NCBI GenBank assembly: GCA_013821985.1
Contig: PNJQ01000001.1
Coordinates: 62,001 to 126,000 of the forward strand
Reading direction: 5' to 3'
DNA from: Opitutus sp.
Lineage (GTDB): Bacteria > Verrucomicrobiota > Verrucomicrobiia > Opitutales > Opitutaceae
DNA: 64,000 bases
Position numbers and translations under genes: made by a program. Under the pieces are notes generated by a model that worked only from the letters and a program-made list of their open reading frames with translations, searched no databases and had not been told where the DNA came from. Shown piece by piece: positions 8,818 through 17,690 of the stretch. The first letter of the stretch is position 1; each line of letters opens with the position of its first letter.

Positions 8818-9830
8818 ATCGCCGGTTTTTCAGGGCGGCGGGTTAACGGGGCAGAACTGCCGGGCACGGTGTCGAGAATCTCGCGCCAGCGGGCGACTTC
8901 CACCGCCAACGCTTGTCGCACCCCTTGCAACACGATCGGGCTCGGGGAGCCTGGCCATATTGCTTGACGGAGTGCGCTGCGTCCCAAGGCATCGTCAAAA
9001 TTTGGGGAACGGTCCCAAACGGTGGTGATGTAGTGTCGCGACCAAGCGGGCGCGGCAAGCAGGGCAAGTTCGGGCTCCCATCGCTCGGCCAGGCGGCGTG
9101 AATTCTCCTCGTCGCGCAGCTTCCGTCCGGGCGAGGCACTCACATGGTGGCGCACTACACTGCGGAGCGAAACATAATTTCGGTAACCGCGACCGCGGGC
9201 GCGAAACGCCAGGTCGATGTCTTCCCCTCCATTGCGGAAGCCGTCGTCAAATGCGCCGAGCTGCTCCCAAACGCGCCGTCGGATCGCGAAACACGCTCCG
9301 GTCACCGCTGGCACCTCGCGCCAGCCCCGGAGCCGCGGGAACAATGGGCGATGGCGGACATGGGCAGGCTTTCCCTTCTCGTCGAACCAGATCCCGGCAT
9401 GATCAAGCGCTCCGGTGCGCGCATTGCGCTGCACGTTGCCGACGAGTGCGGCGTCCGCTCGGCGGGTCACAATCTCCCGCATCGGCTCAAACCAACCGGG
9501 CAGGAACACGAGGTCATTGTTGAGAAAAAACAACACGTGGCCGCGCGCGGAAGCGGCACCCCGATTGCAGGCTCCGGCGAAGCCGAGATTACGCTCATTG
9601 AAAATGGCGTGACAGGGCGGACGAACGGTCCGCAGCCAATCGTGCGTGCCGTCGGTCGATCCGTCATCCACGAGGATGATCTCGTATGGCAACTGAGCTG
9701 GCAGCGTCTCCACCAACGTCCGAACGCATTCCTGAGTATAGGGAAGACCGTTGAAGAGCGGGATGACGAAGGTGACCTGCATGCCGGCGCTCATGTTGGT
9801 AGCGGCAGCCTTGGTGACGCGCACGTCCAT
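8814..9830 (-). CDS. GT2 glycosyltransferase (rhamnosyltransferase-like)
   Basis: Frame choice gives an ATG ending at 9830 (338 residues); an ATG at 9794 just ahead of the catalytic domain is also possible. Codons further upstream overlap the GT4 gene and are not credible. The GT-A core has VTFVIPLFNGLPYTQECV, then IILVDDGSTDGTHDWL, ERNLGFAGACNRG, and the metal site FFLNNDLVFLPGW. These are followed by AVTGACFAIRR and FDDGFRNGGEDIDLAFRARG, which match inverting enzymes such as WbbL-type rhamnosyltransferases. It follows the GT4 gene with a 10-base gap. The donor sugar is not proven; dTDP-rhamnose is reasonable given the RmlAB genes further up the same strand. Confidence 0.88.
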   Translation of the reverse strand: MDVRVTKAAATNMSAGMQVTFVIPLFNGLPYTQECVRTLVETLPAQLPYEIILVDDGSTDGTHDWLRTVRPPCHAIFNERNLGFAGACNRGAASARGHVLFFLNNDLVFLPGWFEPMREIVTRRADAALVGNVQRNARTGALDHAGIWFDEKGKPAHVRHRPLFPRLRGWREVPAVTGACFAIRRRVWEQLGAFDDGFRNGGEDIDLAFRARGRGYRNYVSLRSVVRHHVSASPGRKLRDEENSRRLAERWEPELALLAAPAWSRHYITTVWDRSPNFDDALGRSALRQAIWPGSPSPIVLQGVRQALAVEVARWREILDTVPGSSAPLTRRPEKPAI

Positions 9831-9840
9831 TCTCGTGCAC

Positions 9841-11478
9841 TCACCAGCTGGCGATCGCTTCGATGCGTTGGCGATAACGGGCCCCAACCTTGGCGGGCGA
9901 GAATTTTTCCTCGATGGTTCGCCGGGCGGCTGCGCCCAGTTGCCATGCGAGGTTCGGATTTTCGACGAGGCGCCGCATCTGAGCGGCAGCGTGGTCGATG
10001 TCCGCGGCAGCCCAGGTTTGACCTTTAGCGTAGGGTCCGTGATTCCGCTCAAGTTCGATCAATCGGCAACGCACCGGGCAGCCATTGGTTTCGTCAACGA
10101 ACTCCTTGGTGGCTGACCAATCGGTGACAATCACCGGTTTGCCGAGATACATGCATTCCGCGATGGCCAGGCCGAATCCCTCCGATCGGTGCAGCGAGAC
10201 AAAGCAGTCGCACGCCGCCTCCAGCGCATAGACGTCCTCGCGAGAGAGCGTTTCGGTGAGCAGCGTGGTTTCCGGCAAGGCTTGCGTCACGGAGAGCAGC
10301 CGCGCGAAATCCGCCTCATTGCCCGCGCGATTGTGGACTTTGATCACCAACGCTGCGCCGTGCCCCGCCAGTCCGGAGCGACGGAATGCTTCGAGCACGG
10401 CCGCAGGATTTTTTCGTTCCGAATAGGAGTTAAGATCGTAGAGAAAGAGAAACAGGAAACGATCATTTGGTAGGCCGAATCGGGCGCGCAGGTCGCCCGA
10501 AGGACGCGCGAAGGAAATCGCATGCGGCATGGCCAGGACGGGCACAGGGACCTTGGCAGCGATTGCCTCGGCGGCGAACCGCGAGGGCGCCCAGACTTCC
10601 TGACAGTAGTCGGTGTAATCGACCCACGCGTCGGGGAACTCCGCCAGTTCCCATGCCCAGTAACCGATGGTGTATTTGCCCCGGAAGAATGCCGAACCGT
10701 GATGATGCTCCAGATCCCGCATGCCCGGCGCATCGACATGCACGATGTTGATCGGATGTGGGTTTTCGAGCTGCAGCTGGGCAGCAAAGGTCCGGTCAGT
10801 CATCGGGTTCTTACACGGCAGCCGGAGCTCTACCAAGGCAGTCGGAAGATTTACGGCGACCGCCGCGCGCGCCGCACAACGCACCGATTCGCCGATGCCG
10901 AGGTCCGCCCGAAAATAGCCGACGAGGTTGAGCCCCACATCGAGGAATCGGCGGGCGAACGCGCGGTTCCAAGGCGAGGCGCGGTTGCCGAAGTCGAAAA
11001 GAGTTTCGCCATCCGCCAGCACGCGACGAATGCGCATGCGGCGGTTGCGCGCTTGGCGACGCCACGCCTGAAGGAAAGACAGGCCCGTGATTCGACCAAG
11101 CCATGCCAGCAGGTTCGAGCCGCTAACTCCCAGCAACTCGAGCTGAATGCGGTGTCCGCTTGCAAGGCCCGTGGATGCCAACGGTAACTCGAAACGAAAG
11201 TCACCGATGGACATTGCGGAATTCTCCACGACGACCCTGCCATCCAAGCGGACGCGGCATCCGAGAGTCCCATGGCTCGTTGGGTCGGTCGGCGTCAGCA
11301 CGCTGCCTTCGATCACGATGCAATTCGTGCCTTTTAATGCGGGGAAAACCAACGTGGCGGTTTCGCGCAGCCAGAATGAGTCGCTGGCGGTTTCGTCGGC
11401 AAAAAGACCTGCGAATCGCGATCGCGTCACTTGGTGCGGTCGGCTGGTGCGGGCGAAGTGTTTGTCCGGGAGAAACAC
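9841..11478 (-). CDS. GT4 glycosyltransferase with N-terminal extension
   Basis: 545 residues from a GTG start 10 bases after the upstream gene. Residues 1-175 form a beta-rich region (IVIEGSVLTP, FRFELPLASTG, LELLGVSGSN) and a basic linker (AWRRQARNRRMRIRRVLADG). The GT-B transferase starts at LNLVGYFRADLGIGESVR. It continues with INIVHVDAPG, YTIGYWAWELAEFPD, VWAPSRFAAEAI, FLFLYDLNSYSERKNP and the EX7E-like ending SLHRSEGFGLAIAECMYLGKPV. This matches family 4 enzymes of Gram-negative polysaccharide loci. The extension resembles, in style, the beta modules at the N-termini of the large GTs near 36-48 kb. Sugar specificity unknown. Confidence 0.88.
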   Translation of the reverse strand: MFLPDKHFARTSRPHQVTRSRFAGLFADETASDSFWLRETATLVFPALKGTNCIVIEGSVLTPTDPTSHGTLGCRVRLDGRVVVENSAMSIGDFRFELPLASTGLASGHRIQLELLGVSGSNLLAWLGRITGLSFLQAWRRQARNRRMRIRRVLADGETLFDFGNRASPWNRAFARRFLDVGLNLVGYFRADLGIGESVRCAARAAVAVNLPTALVELRLPCKNPMTDRTFAAQLQLENPHPINIVHVDAPGMRDLEHHHGSAFFRGKYTIGYWAWELAEFPDAWVDYTDYCQEVWAPSRFAAEAIAAKVPVPVLAMPHAISFARPSGDLRARFGLPNDRFLFLFLYDLNSYSERKNPAAVLEAFRRSGLAGHGAALVIKVHNRAGNEADFARLLSVTQALPETTLLTETLSREDVYALEAACDCFVSLHRSEGFGLAIAECMYLGKPVIVTDWSATKEFVDETNGCPVRCRLIELERNHGPYAKGQTWAAADIDHAAAQMRRLVENPNLAWQLGAAARRTIEEKFSPAKVGARYRQRIEAIASW

Positions 11479-11488
11479 GGGACACGAT

Positions 11489-13642
11489 TTAGGGAACAGA
11501 CAGGCTCAAGTTTTCAATCATGAATCCCAAAGTGCGAGGATCATGGTCTCCAGGGCGAAAGGTTGTCCCCGCCAAGGTCCACACGAGTTCGTTATAGCCC
11601 GGGCGAAGCGTGAGCGTGATTTGCTCGGCACGCGCCGGACCCTCGCGCAGCGCGTCCTGCCAAACGTCGGTCCCGTTCAATGCAAGGTGCAGTCGGGAAC
11701 CCGTGCGACCGCTGGTTGCGAACGAGAGTCTCCCGATCGCGGCTGAACCGTCATTCCAAATTCCGAGGACTGCGCGGTTCGCGGCCCACCGCCACTGTCG
11801 CTCGGGCGCACTCTCGATTCCATACCAGCCGCGCGTTGCGAACAGCTGGATCTCGCCGGACGAACCCGGTTCGTCCCAACTTTCGTCCAGCCGAGGATCT
11901 CCGAGGTCGGGGAGTTCAATGCGAGCGGCCGGCGAGAGCCGGAACACCGAGATCGGCAGTTCTGAGGGCGCGGGAATCTCCTCCAAGCGCAGCGCACGCA
12001 ACGCCGCGACGAGTGAAATCGCTTCGTCAACAAATCCCCGCCGGTCGATCCAAACCGCCGCATAACCCGCGTTCTGCAACGCCGCGATCATCTCGGTTGG
12101 CGGCAGGGCGGTGACGCGCTGAATCCACCGATGCGCCCGCGCGGTTCGGAGGTGGCCGTAAGAAAAGCGCAGCGATTCGGAGACGAGCAAAGGCTGCACG
12201 TGTTCGTAGTCTCCCATTGTCACCGTTCGTCCTGCCTCCAGGAATGGCACCGCGGGCAATTGAAAGATCGGGCCTTGGGCTGGCAGAATTGTTTCCAGAG
12301 TGGAGGCGAGGATTCCGTAGGATTCTGCGCGGGTCCGGTTGGCATCGCGTGACGCGCGCGCCGCCAAATTTGGGGTCTGTTCCCAGATGAGAAACATGGC
12401 CACTCCGGCGGCGAGTGCGACGCTCCGCCAGCGGGGCCACCGTAGAGTCCAACGGCTGGCCTGCCCGACCAGAAAAAATGATGCCCATATCGCGGCAAAT
12501 ATCCCGATGCGAGTGCCCGCGCGAAAGACGTCGATTCCGGCGGAACCCAGCCGCGCGTTGAGACCTCCAGGCGCTCCAAAAATGACGATCCACAGCACAC
12601 CCGCCAAGGCTGAAGCATGCCAAGGAAAACGACGGAGGCGTCTTAACGACATCCACACGAGTCCGGCTAGCCCCGCTGCGCACAAAAGGCCGAGGTAGTT
12701 ATAGAAAAACTCGCCGCCGTCCGCATGGCTAGCCTGATAACCGCGCCCGATCTTCGCCAACGTAGGCACGCGATGGTCTGCAGGCGGGACGAACCAGTCA
12801 ATTGGCCGCAAGGCGTAACGGGCGAAGTCGCTGTGATCGCGCTCGAGCACACTGGTTGGGTCTTGGCGATGCTGCCAAGCATACATCGCGTTTGCGGACG
12901 CGAAGGTAATCGTAAGCACTCCGATGAACAGAAGGAGCGGACCAAGTCGCCGGACATTGCGTGGTTGCCGCAGCAAGGCGAGCACCAGACCGCCGCAGGC
13001 GACAACTCCGCCGAAGAATGCCAGGTAGGGGTTACCCAACCCGAGCCATACTCCCAACAACAGCGCGAGCGCGAGCCAGCGACTAGGCCGCACCGACACG
13101 GCCGAACGCGCGCTCATCGCGCACAATAAAACCAGCGGTGGCAACGTAAACGTCTGGCTGAGGCTGAGCGTGATGCCCCATCGCAGGTTGTAGTTACAAA
13201 AGGCATAACCTAGTGCGAATGCGGCGGCCCATTCCCAGCGCCGCCCGAGCCAGCGGGCGCAAACGAAGAAGGAGACGGCGTTGAAAACGAAGCCCATCGC
13301 GCTCACGAGTTGGACGGCCGCCATCAATCCCGTGGCACGAGAGAGCAAACCGGTGAGGACGAAAATCAGCCGATCGGGAATAACATACCCGCTCCAATCC
13401 GCGCCAAACGGAGCGCCCAGACGCAACGGCCGGCTGAACGATGTGAGGGCATGCCACGGCTGTTCGGCCGCAACTTTGACGCGAGCGTAAACTTCGAGAG
13501 GATCTCCTTCCAACCAATGGGGCGCAGACCAGTCCGACCAACTCCAGCGGCCGAAGACCGCCATCAGAACCAGCCATGTCACCAAGCCGAGCACGCCGGC
13601 TTCCCGCCAGAGACGGGCGCTGCGTGACGGGAGTTTCGGCAT
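11489..13642 (-). CDS. Polytopic membrane protein with C-terminal beta-sandwich domain
   Basis: 717 residues from ATG. About ten to eleven hydrophobic segments fill residues 15-400. Loop sequences such as LRLGAPFGADWSGYVIPDRL and GLGNPYLAFFGGVVACGG are reminiscent of GT-C/YfhO-type proteins. Residues 415-570 are soluble and contain ILPAQGPIFQLPAVPFLEAG. The last 130 residues are a beta-sandwich (GWYGIESAPERQWRWAANRA, LALNGTDVWQ, LRPGYNELVWTL, DPRTLGFMIENLSLSV) like the C-terminus of the 2484-4118 protein. A glycan transfer or modification role at the periplasmic face is inferred from this layout and from the neighbours. No specific function is known to me. Confidence 0.7.
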   Translation of the reverse strand: MPKLPSRSARLWREAGVLGLVTWLVLMAVFGRWSWSDWSAPHWLEGDPLEVYARVKVAAEQPWHALTSFSRPLRLGAPFGADWSGYVIPDRLIFVLTGLLSRATGLMAAVQLVSAMGFVFNAVSFFVCARWLGRRWEWAAAFALGYAFCNYNLRWGITLSLSQTFTLPPLVLLCAMSARSAVSVRPSRWLALALLLGVWLGLGNPYLAFFGGVVACGGLVLALLRQPRNVRRLGPLLLFIGVLTITFASANAMYAWQHRQDPTSVLERDHSDFARYALRPIDWFVPPADHRVPTLAKIGRGYQASHADGGEFFYNYLGLLCAAGLAGLVWMSLRRLRRFPWHASALAGVLWIVIFGAPGGLNARLGSAGIDVFRAGTRIGIFAAIWASFFLVGQASRWTLRWPRWRSVALAAGVAMFLIWEQTPNLAARASRDANRTRAESYGILASTLETILPAQGPIFQLPAVPFLEAGRTVTMGDYEHVQPLLVSESLRFSYGHLRTARAHRWIQRVTALPPTEMIAALQNAGYAAVWIDRRGFVDEAISLVAALRALRLEEIPAPSELPISVFRLSPAARIELPDLGDPRLDESWDEPGSSGEIQLFATRGWYGIESAPERQWRWAANRAVLGIWNDGSAAIGRLSFATSGRTGSRLHLALNGTDVWQDALREGPARAEQITLTLRPGYNELVWTLAGTTFRPGDHDPRTLGFMIENLSLSVP

Positions 13643-13706
13643 TCGGTTAAGAGGGTGCGGCCTACTCTGTAGAATTTGAATGGTGTCCGGCGAAAGCCGT
13701 CCATTT

Positions 13707-14585
13707 TTAGCCGAGCAGCCGGCGGAGGTAGTCGCCGTAGGAGGACTTGCCGAGCTTGCCGATGCTCGCTTCGAGACCGGCGCGATCGAGCCAGCCTTGC
13801 TTGAACGCGATTTCCTCGAGACAGGCGATCTTCAGGCCGGTGCGGTTTTCGAGGACGTGGACGAACGTCGCCGCTTCCACGAGTGAATCGTGTGTGCCGG
13901 TGTCGAGCCAGGCGGTGCCGCGACCGAAGAGTTCGACGTGGAGTTCGCCGCGTTCGAGGTAGAGGCGGTTCAGGTCGGTGATCTCGAGTTCGCCGCGCGC
14001 GGAGGGCTTGAGGCTTTTCGCGAGGGCCACGACTCGCTCGTCGTAGAAATACAGGCCGGGAACCGCGTAATTGGATTTTGGCTGCTTGGGCTTTTCCTCG
14101 AGCGAAACAACCCGACCGTCCGGAGCGAACTCGACCACGCCGTAGGCCGTGGGATTTGCGACATGGTAACCGAAGATCGTCGAGCCCTTCGTGCTGGCGG
14201 TGGCGCGCTCGACGGAGTGGACGAACTCGGAGCCGTAGAAAAGGTTGTCGCCGAGCACCAGCGCGGAGGTTTCGCGGCCCGTGAGGAATCGGGTATCGCC
14301 CGCGATGTGGAATGCCTGGGCGAGTCCCTCGGGCTTGGGTTGTTCGGCGTAGGTGAACCTCACGCCGAACTGCGAACCGTCGTCCAGGAGCCGCTTGAAC
14401 AGCGGGAGATCCTGCGGCGTGGAGATGATCAGGATCTCGCGGATGCCCGCGAGCATCAGCACCGAGATCGGGTAATAGATCATCGGCTTGTCGTAGATCG
14501 GCATGAGCTGCTTGCTCACGGCGATCGTCAAGGGGTAGAGGCGGGTGCCGGAGCCGCCGGCGAGCACGATTCCTTTGCGGTTCAT
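13707..14585 (-). CDS. rmlA: Glucose-1-phosphate thymidylyltransferase
   Basis: 292 residues from the ATG ending at 14585; an upstream in-frame start would add only six unlikely residues. It makes dTDP-glucose from dTTP and glucose-1-phosphate, the first step of dTDP-rhamnose synthesis. Motifs are clear: the nucleotide-binding [16 protein letters not shown] at the N-terminus, [37 protein letters not shown] with the metal-binding Asp, [14 protein letters not shown] and [13 protein letters not shown]. The length is that of the RmlA/RfbA family. rmlB lies upstream on the same strand after a gap of about 200 bases that carries short repeats. Confidence 0.97.
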   Translation of the reverse strand: MNRKGIVLAGGSGTRLYPLTIAVSKQLMPIYDKPMIYYPISVLMLAGIREILIISTPQDLPLFKRLLDDGSQFGVRFTYAEQPKPEGLAQAFHIAGDTRFLTGRETSALVLGDNLFYGSEFVHSVERATASTKGSTIFGYHVANPTAYGVVEFAPDGRVVSLEEKPKQPKSNYAVPGLYFYDERVVALAKSLKPSARGELEITDLNRLYLERGELHVELFGRGTAWLDTGTHDSLVEAATFVHVLENRTGLKIACLEEIAFKQGWLDRAGLEASIGKLGKSSYGDYLRRLLG

Positions 14586-14596
14586 GTCAGAGAGCC

Positions 14597-14626
14597 CACG
14601 AAACACACGAAAAGATACGAAAGGTC
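14597..14626. repeat. Phased acgaaa repeat in the rmlB-rmlA spacer
   Basis: Three copies of acgaaa start at 14598, 14607 and 14617, that is, 9 and 10 bases apart, within a 30-base stretch just upstream of the rmlA start. Read on the minus strand it is a TTTCGT series ending about 12 bases before the ATG. The rest of this 204-base spacer holds nothing else I can recognise. Whether it is a promoter element, an mRNA leader or a dispersed repeat cannot be told here. Confidence 0.4.
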
Positions 14627-14789
14627 AAAGCCTCCGTCGCGGTGCGAGTGGTTCAAATGGCGAACGCCATCGTGGTAGCCCTCGAGCCGTTTCAGACAAA
14701 CTGCTGCGGACCTCCCGAACCACACCCAAGCTGCGTTTGGAGTCGTAATGCCGCGCGCTTGTCCCCCGCCAGGGACGGCGGCGACCACC

Positions 14790-15857
14790 TCAAACCTTCG
14801 TGCCGAGGCGCTCGCGCGAGTATTTTTTGGTCGTGATGTCCGCGGCCCAGCTGCGGTGCGCGAGATACCAATCGACTGTTTTCTCGATGCCGGTGGCGAA
14901 AGTCTCCGCCGGTTTCCAGCCGAGCTCGCGATTGATCTTGTCGGCGTTGATCGCGTAGCGGCGGTCGTGACCGGGGCGGTCCTGCACGTAGGTGATCTGC
15001 TTCGTGTAGCTCTCGCCGTCGGCGCGCGGGGATTTTCGATCGAGCAACGCGCAAATCGTTTTCACGATTTCGAGGTTCGGTTTCTCGTTCAGGCCGCCGA
15101 TGTTGTAGGTTTCACCGACGCGCCCGCCGCGCAGCACCGTCCAGATCGCCGTGGCGTGGTCCTCGACGTAGAGCCAGTCGCGGATCTGCATGCCATCGCC
15201 GTAAACCGGAAGATTTTTTCCTTCGAGGGCGTTGAGAATCATCAGCGGGATGAGTTTCTCGGGAAAGTGATACGGCCCGTAGTTGTTCGAGCAGTTCGTC
15301 GTCAGCGTCGGGAAGCCGTAGGTGTGCTGGTAGGCGCGGACGAGGTGGTCGCTGGCGGCTTTCGAGGCGGCGTAGGGCGAGTTGGGTTCGAAGTTGTGCT
15401 CCTCGGTGAACGCGGGCGCGTCGGGCGCGAGCGTGCCGTAAACTTCATCGGTCGAGACGTGCAGGAAACGGAACGCGCCCTTCTTCGGCTCGGCGAGCTG
15501 CGCCCAGTATTGTTTGGCGCAGTTGAGCAGGCGGAGCGTGCCGACGACATTGGTCTGAATGAACGGTTCGGGCGAATCGATCGAGCGGTCCACGTGCGAT
15601 TCGGCGGCGAAGTTCACCACCGCGTCGATCTGGTGTTCGGCGAGGAGGCGCGCGACGAGCGTGGCGTCGCCGATGTCGCCGTGCGCGAAAACATAGCGAG
15701 GATCGTTGGCGAGGTCGGCGAGGTTGGCGGGATTGCCCGCGTAGGTGAGGGCGTCGAGATTGACGAGTTTCGTCAGTGGCGAGTTCTTCTCGAGCAGGCG
15801 CTGGCGGATGAAATTGGAGCCAATGAAACCGCAGCCTCCGGTGACTAAAATTTTCAT
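14790..15857 (-). CDS. rmlB: dTDP-glucose 4,6-dehydratase
   Basis: 355 residues from ATG, the usual family length. It converts dTDP-glucose to dTDP-4-keto-6-deoxyglucose. The N-terminal NAD motif is [13 protein letters not shown] (residues 5-17), followed by [14 protein letters not shown], which is diagnostic for RmlB, and [12 protein letters not shown]. The active site is complete: HVSTDEVYG (Thr, Asp, Glu) and the YAASK tyrosine-lysine pair. [33 protein letters not shown] and ETYNIGG complete the signature. It lies between the NRS/ER-like reductase gene (upstream) and rmlA. Confidence 0.98.
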   Translation of the reverse strand: MKILVTGGCGFIGSNFIRQRLLEKNSPLTKLVNLDALTYAGNPANLADLANDPRYVFAHGDIGDATLVARLLAEHQIDAVVNFAAESHVDRSIDSPEPFIQTNVVGTLRLLNCAKQYWAQLAEPKKGAFRFLHVSTDEVYGTLAPDAPAFTEEHNFEPNSPYAASKAASDHLVRAYQHTYGFPTLTTNCSNNYGPYHFPEKLIPLMILNALEGKNLPVYGDGMQIRDWLYVEDHATAIWTVLRGGRVGETYNIGGLNEKPNLEIVKTICALLDRKSPRADGESYTKQITYVQDRPGHDRRYAINADKINRELGWKPAETFATGIEKTVDWYLAHRSWAADITTKKYSRERLGTKV

Positions 15858-15884
15858 GCTGAAAATTTTTGAGTTTAAGTGGGC

Positions 15885-15939
15885 AGTTGAAGATTAAGAG
15901 AGCCGAACAGTCACGGAAGCGGAGCGTGTGTCTTCAACT
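15885..15939. repeat. Inverted and direct copies of agttgaag between the NRS/ER-like gene and rmlB
   Basis: The 95-base spacer has agttgaaga at 15885-15893 and its reverse complement tcttcaact at 15931-15939, so a 9-bp stem with a long loop is possible. A second cttcaact copy follows at about 15950. The flanks are AT-rich compared with the genes. No Shine-Dalgarno sequence precedes rmlB. It could be an mRNA processing or regulatory stem-loop, or a dispersed repeat. Confidence 0.35.
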
Positions 15940-15952
15940 TAGGCTTCCAACT

Positions 15953-16831
15953 TCAACTGACGCTGGCGCGATGCCAGCGGCTCAGGTCGCGCTCGATCGC
16001 CTCGTGCACTTCGGTCATCTGGATGCCGGCGGCGGCGAGCTTGGAGGAATCCATCACGCAGTTGGAGCGCGGCGTTTTCGCGGCGGTCGCCATGAACTCG
16101 GACTCGTTTTTGAAGAACTGGAAATTCTTGTCCGACACGCCCGCTTTTTTGATGAGGGCGACGACTTCGTGCGTGGTGACTTGGCCGGGATTGGTGACGT
16201 TGTAGGTGCCGAAGGGGATGCGTGTCTCCCAGCAAGCGAAGGTCGCCGCGACGAATTCGTCGAGTTGCGAGATCGAGTTGGTCGCTTCGAGCAGCGTGGT
16301 GTAGCGCATCAACTTCGAGAGGTAGTTGCGCGGGCTGTCGATTTCGTTGAAGGGGATGCGGAGACGCCAGACATATACGGCCGGCTTGCCGCCGAGCACT
16401 TCCTCACCGAGCGCCTTCGTGCCGGAGTAGAACGAACAGTTGTTGGTGCGGAACGTGAAGTTGGGGGTGTCCGCCTCGGTGAAGCCCGAACCATCCGGCC
16501 GCGCGCCGGTGAAGATGCAGCCCGACGAAACGTGGCCCCACGGCACGCCGGCGTCGGCGCATGCGTCGGCGATGATGCCGGGCAGCACGCCGTTGCCGAA
16601 GAGGCACTCGTGCTTGTGGAGTTCGCACGCATCGACGTTCGGCTTGCCCGTGTAGCCGGCGGCATTGATCAGGAATTCGGGCTTCTCGCGGCGCAGCAAC
16701 TCGGCGAGGCGCGCGCGGTCGGTGTAGTCGAAGTCGGCCCGGCGCAGGTTGCGGAAGGCGATGCCCTTGCGCGTAAGCAGCGCCTGGTAAGCGTGGCCGA
16801 CATAACCGGAGCCTCCGAGGAGAAAAATCAT
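15953..16831 (-). CDS. NRS/ER-like dTDP(UDP)-4-keto-6-deoxyglucose 3,5-epimerase/4-reductase
   Basis: 292 residues from ATG. It is an SDR fold with LLGGSGYVGHAYQ at residues 4-16. The body matches, as I recall it, the plant NRS/ER protein (and the C-terminal half of plant RHM): INAAGYTGKPNVDACE, GCIFTGARP, GFTEADTPNF, CSFYSGTKALGEE with the YxxxK pair, SPRNYLSKLMRY, TYNVTNPGQVTTHEV and PRSNCVMDSSKL. Those enzymes do both the 3,5-epimerisation and 4-reduction that bacteria usually split between RmlC and RmlD. No rmlC lies in the window and this gene sits directly upstream of rmlB and rmlA, which fits a rhamnose pathway with a bifunctional last enzyme. A plain RmlD-like reductase is the alternative. 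Confidence 0.82.
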   Translation of the reverse strand: MIFLLGGSGYVGHAYQALLTRKGIAFRNLRRADFDYTDRARLAELLRREKPEFLINAAGYTGKPNVDACELHKHECLFGNGVLPGIIADACADAGVPWGHVSSGCIFTGARPDGSGFTEADTPNFTFRTNNCSFYSGTKALGEEVLGGKPAVYVWRLRIPFNEIDSPRNYLSKLMRYTTLLEATNSISQLDEFVAATFACWETRIPFGTYNVTNPGQVTTHEVVALIKKAGVSDKNFQFFKNESEFMATAAKTPRSNCVMDSSKLAAAGIQMTEVHEAIERDLSRWHRASVS

Positions 16832-16893
16832 GGAGGCTTACGACACAGACGGGCGCGCCGGGCGTCAACACGCGGTTTCGCGAGCGAAACCGC

Positions 16894-17649
16894 TTACTTC
16901 CGGCGGTAGTCGCCGCGGCTGAAATATTTCTCAAGCCAGACGTAGGCGCAGATGAAAAAATAGCGGCTGCCCATCTCCTTGATCTTGAGCTTGGCTTCAC
17001 CGTATTTGCGATTGCGCCACGAAATCGGCATCACCGTCCAGCGGTAGCCGCGCACGATCGCCTTGAGCGGAATCTCGACCGTCAAATTGAAATGCGGCGC
17101 GAGGAATGGGCGGCAGCCTTCGATCACCGTGCGACGGTAAGCCTTGAAAGCGTTGGTCGTGTCGTTGAGCGGGATGTTGAAGCCGATTCGCACGAAGAAA
17201 TTGGCGAGTCGATTCACGAGCAATTTCACGCGCGGGTAGTCGATGACCTCGCCGCCTTCGACGAAGCGGCTGCCGAAGACGCAGTCCCAGCCTTCATTGA
17301 GGAGGCGCCAGTAGCGCACGGCGTCCTCGGGCGAATCCGACGCGTCGGCCATCATGATGGCGACGGAGTCTCCCTGCATGTTATTGAGGCCGTAGACCAC
17401 GGCGCGGCCGAAGCCGTGCGGACCGGGATTTTGCACGGGCGCGAGCGTGGGGATATTTTCCTTCAACTCCTGCAACACCGCCCACGTGCGGTCGCGGCTG
17501 CCATCGTCCACGACCACGATTTCGTGCGGCACGCCTTCGCGGCGAAGCGTTTCGTAGATGTCCGTGACGGTCGGTGGCAACGAGTCCTGCTCGTCGCGAG
17601 CGGGAATGACGATCGAATACAACCGAAGGGGCGCGGCAGGCGCGGGCAT
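16894..17649 (-). CDS. GT2 polyprenyl-phosphate glycosyltransferase (DPM1-like)
   Basis: The ATG ending at 17649 gives 251 residues; the longer open frame upstream overlaps the epimerase gene and is a shadow. The GT-A core begins YSIVIPARDEQDSLPPTV, with VVVDDGSRDRTW and GRAVVYGLNNMQGD. MMADASDSPEDAVRYW stands where the metal-binding DxD usually is. NRLANFFVRIGFNIPLNDTTNAFKAYRR is typical of dolichol/undecaprenyl-phosphate mannose or glucose synthases. There are no C-terminal membrane segments; the C-terminus is basic and aromatic (RYFFICAYVWLEKYFSRGDYRRK is near the end). It probably loads a sugar on a polyprenyl phosphate for the nearby GT-C proteins. Confidence 0.87.
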   Translation of the reverse strand: MPAPAAPLRLYSIVIPARDEQDSLPPTVTDIYETLRREGVPHEIVVVDDGSRDRTWAVLQELKENIPTLAPVQNPGPHGFGRAVVYGLNNMQGDSVAIMMADASDSPEDAVRYWRLLNEGWDCVFGSRFVEGGEVIDYPRVKLLVNRLANFFVRIGFNIPLNDTTNAFKAYRRTVIEGCRPFLAPHFNLTVEIPLKAIVRGYRWTVMPISWRNRKYGEAKLKIKEMGSRYFFICAYVWLEKYFSRGDYRRK

Positions 17650-17690
17650 CGGGGCATTCGACAGCAACCACCGGACGGCGCAAGCCTCGC

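Noticed and set aside
13688..13699. Small hairpin CGGC-GAAA-GCCG after rmlA
   Set aside because: The stem is only 4 bp and no T-run follows, so it does not qualify as a terminator.
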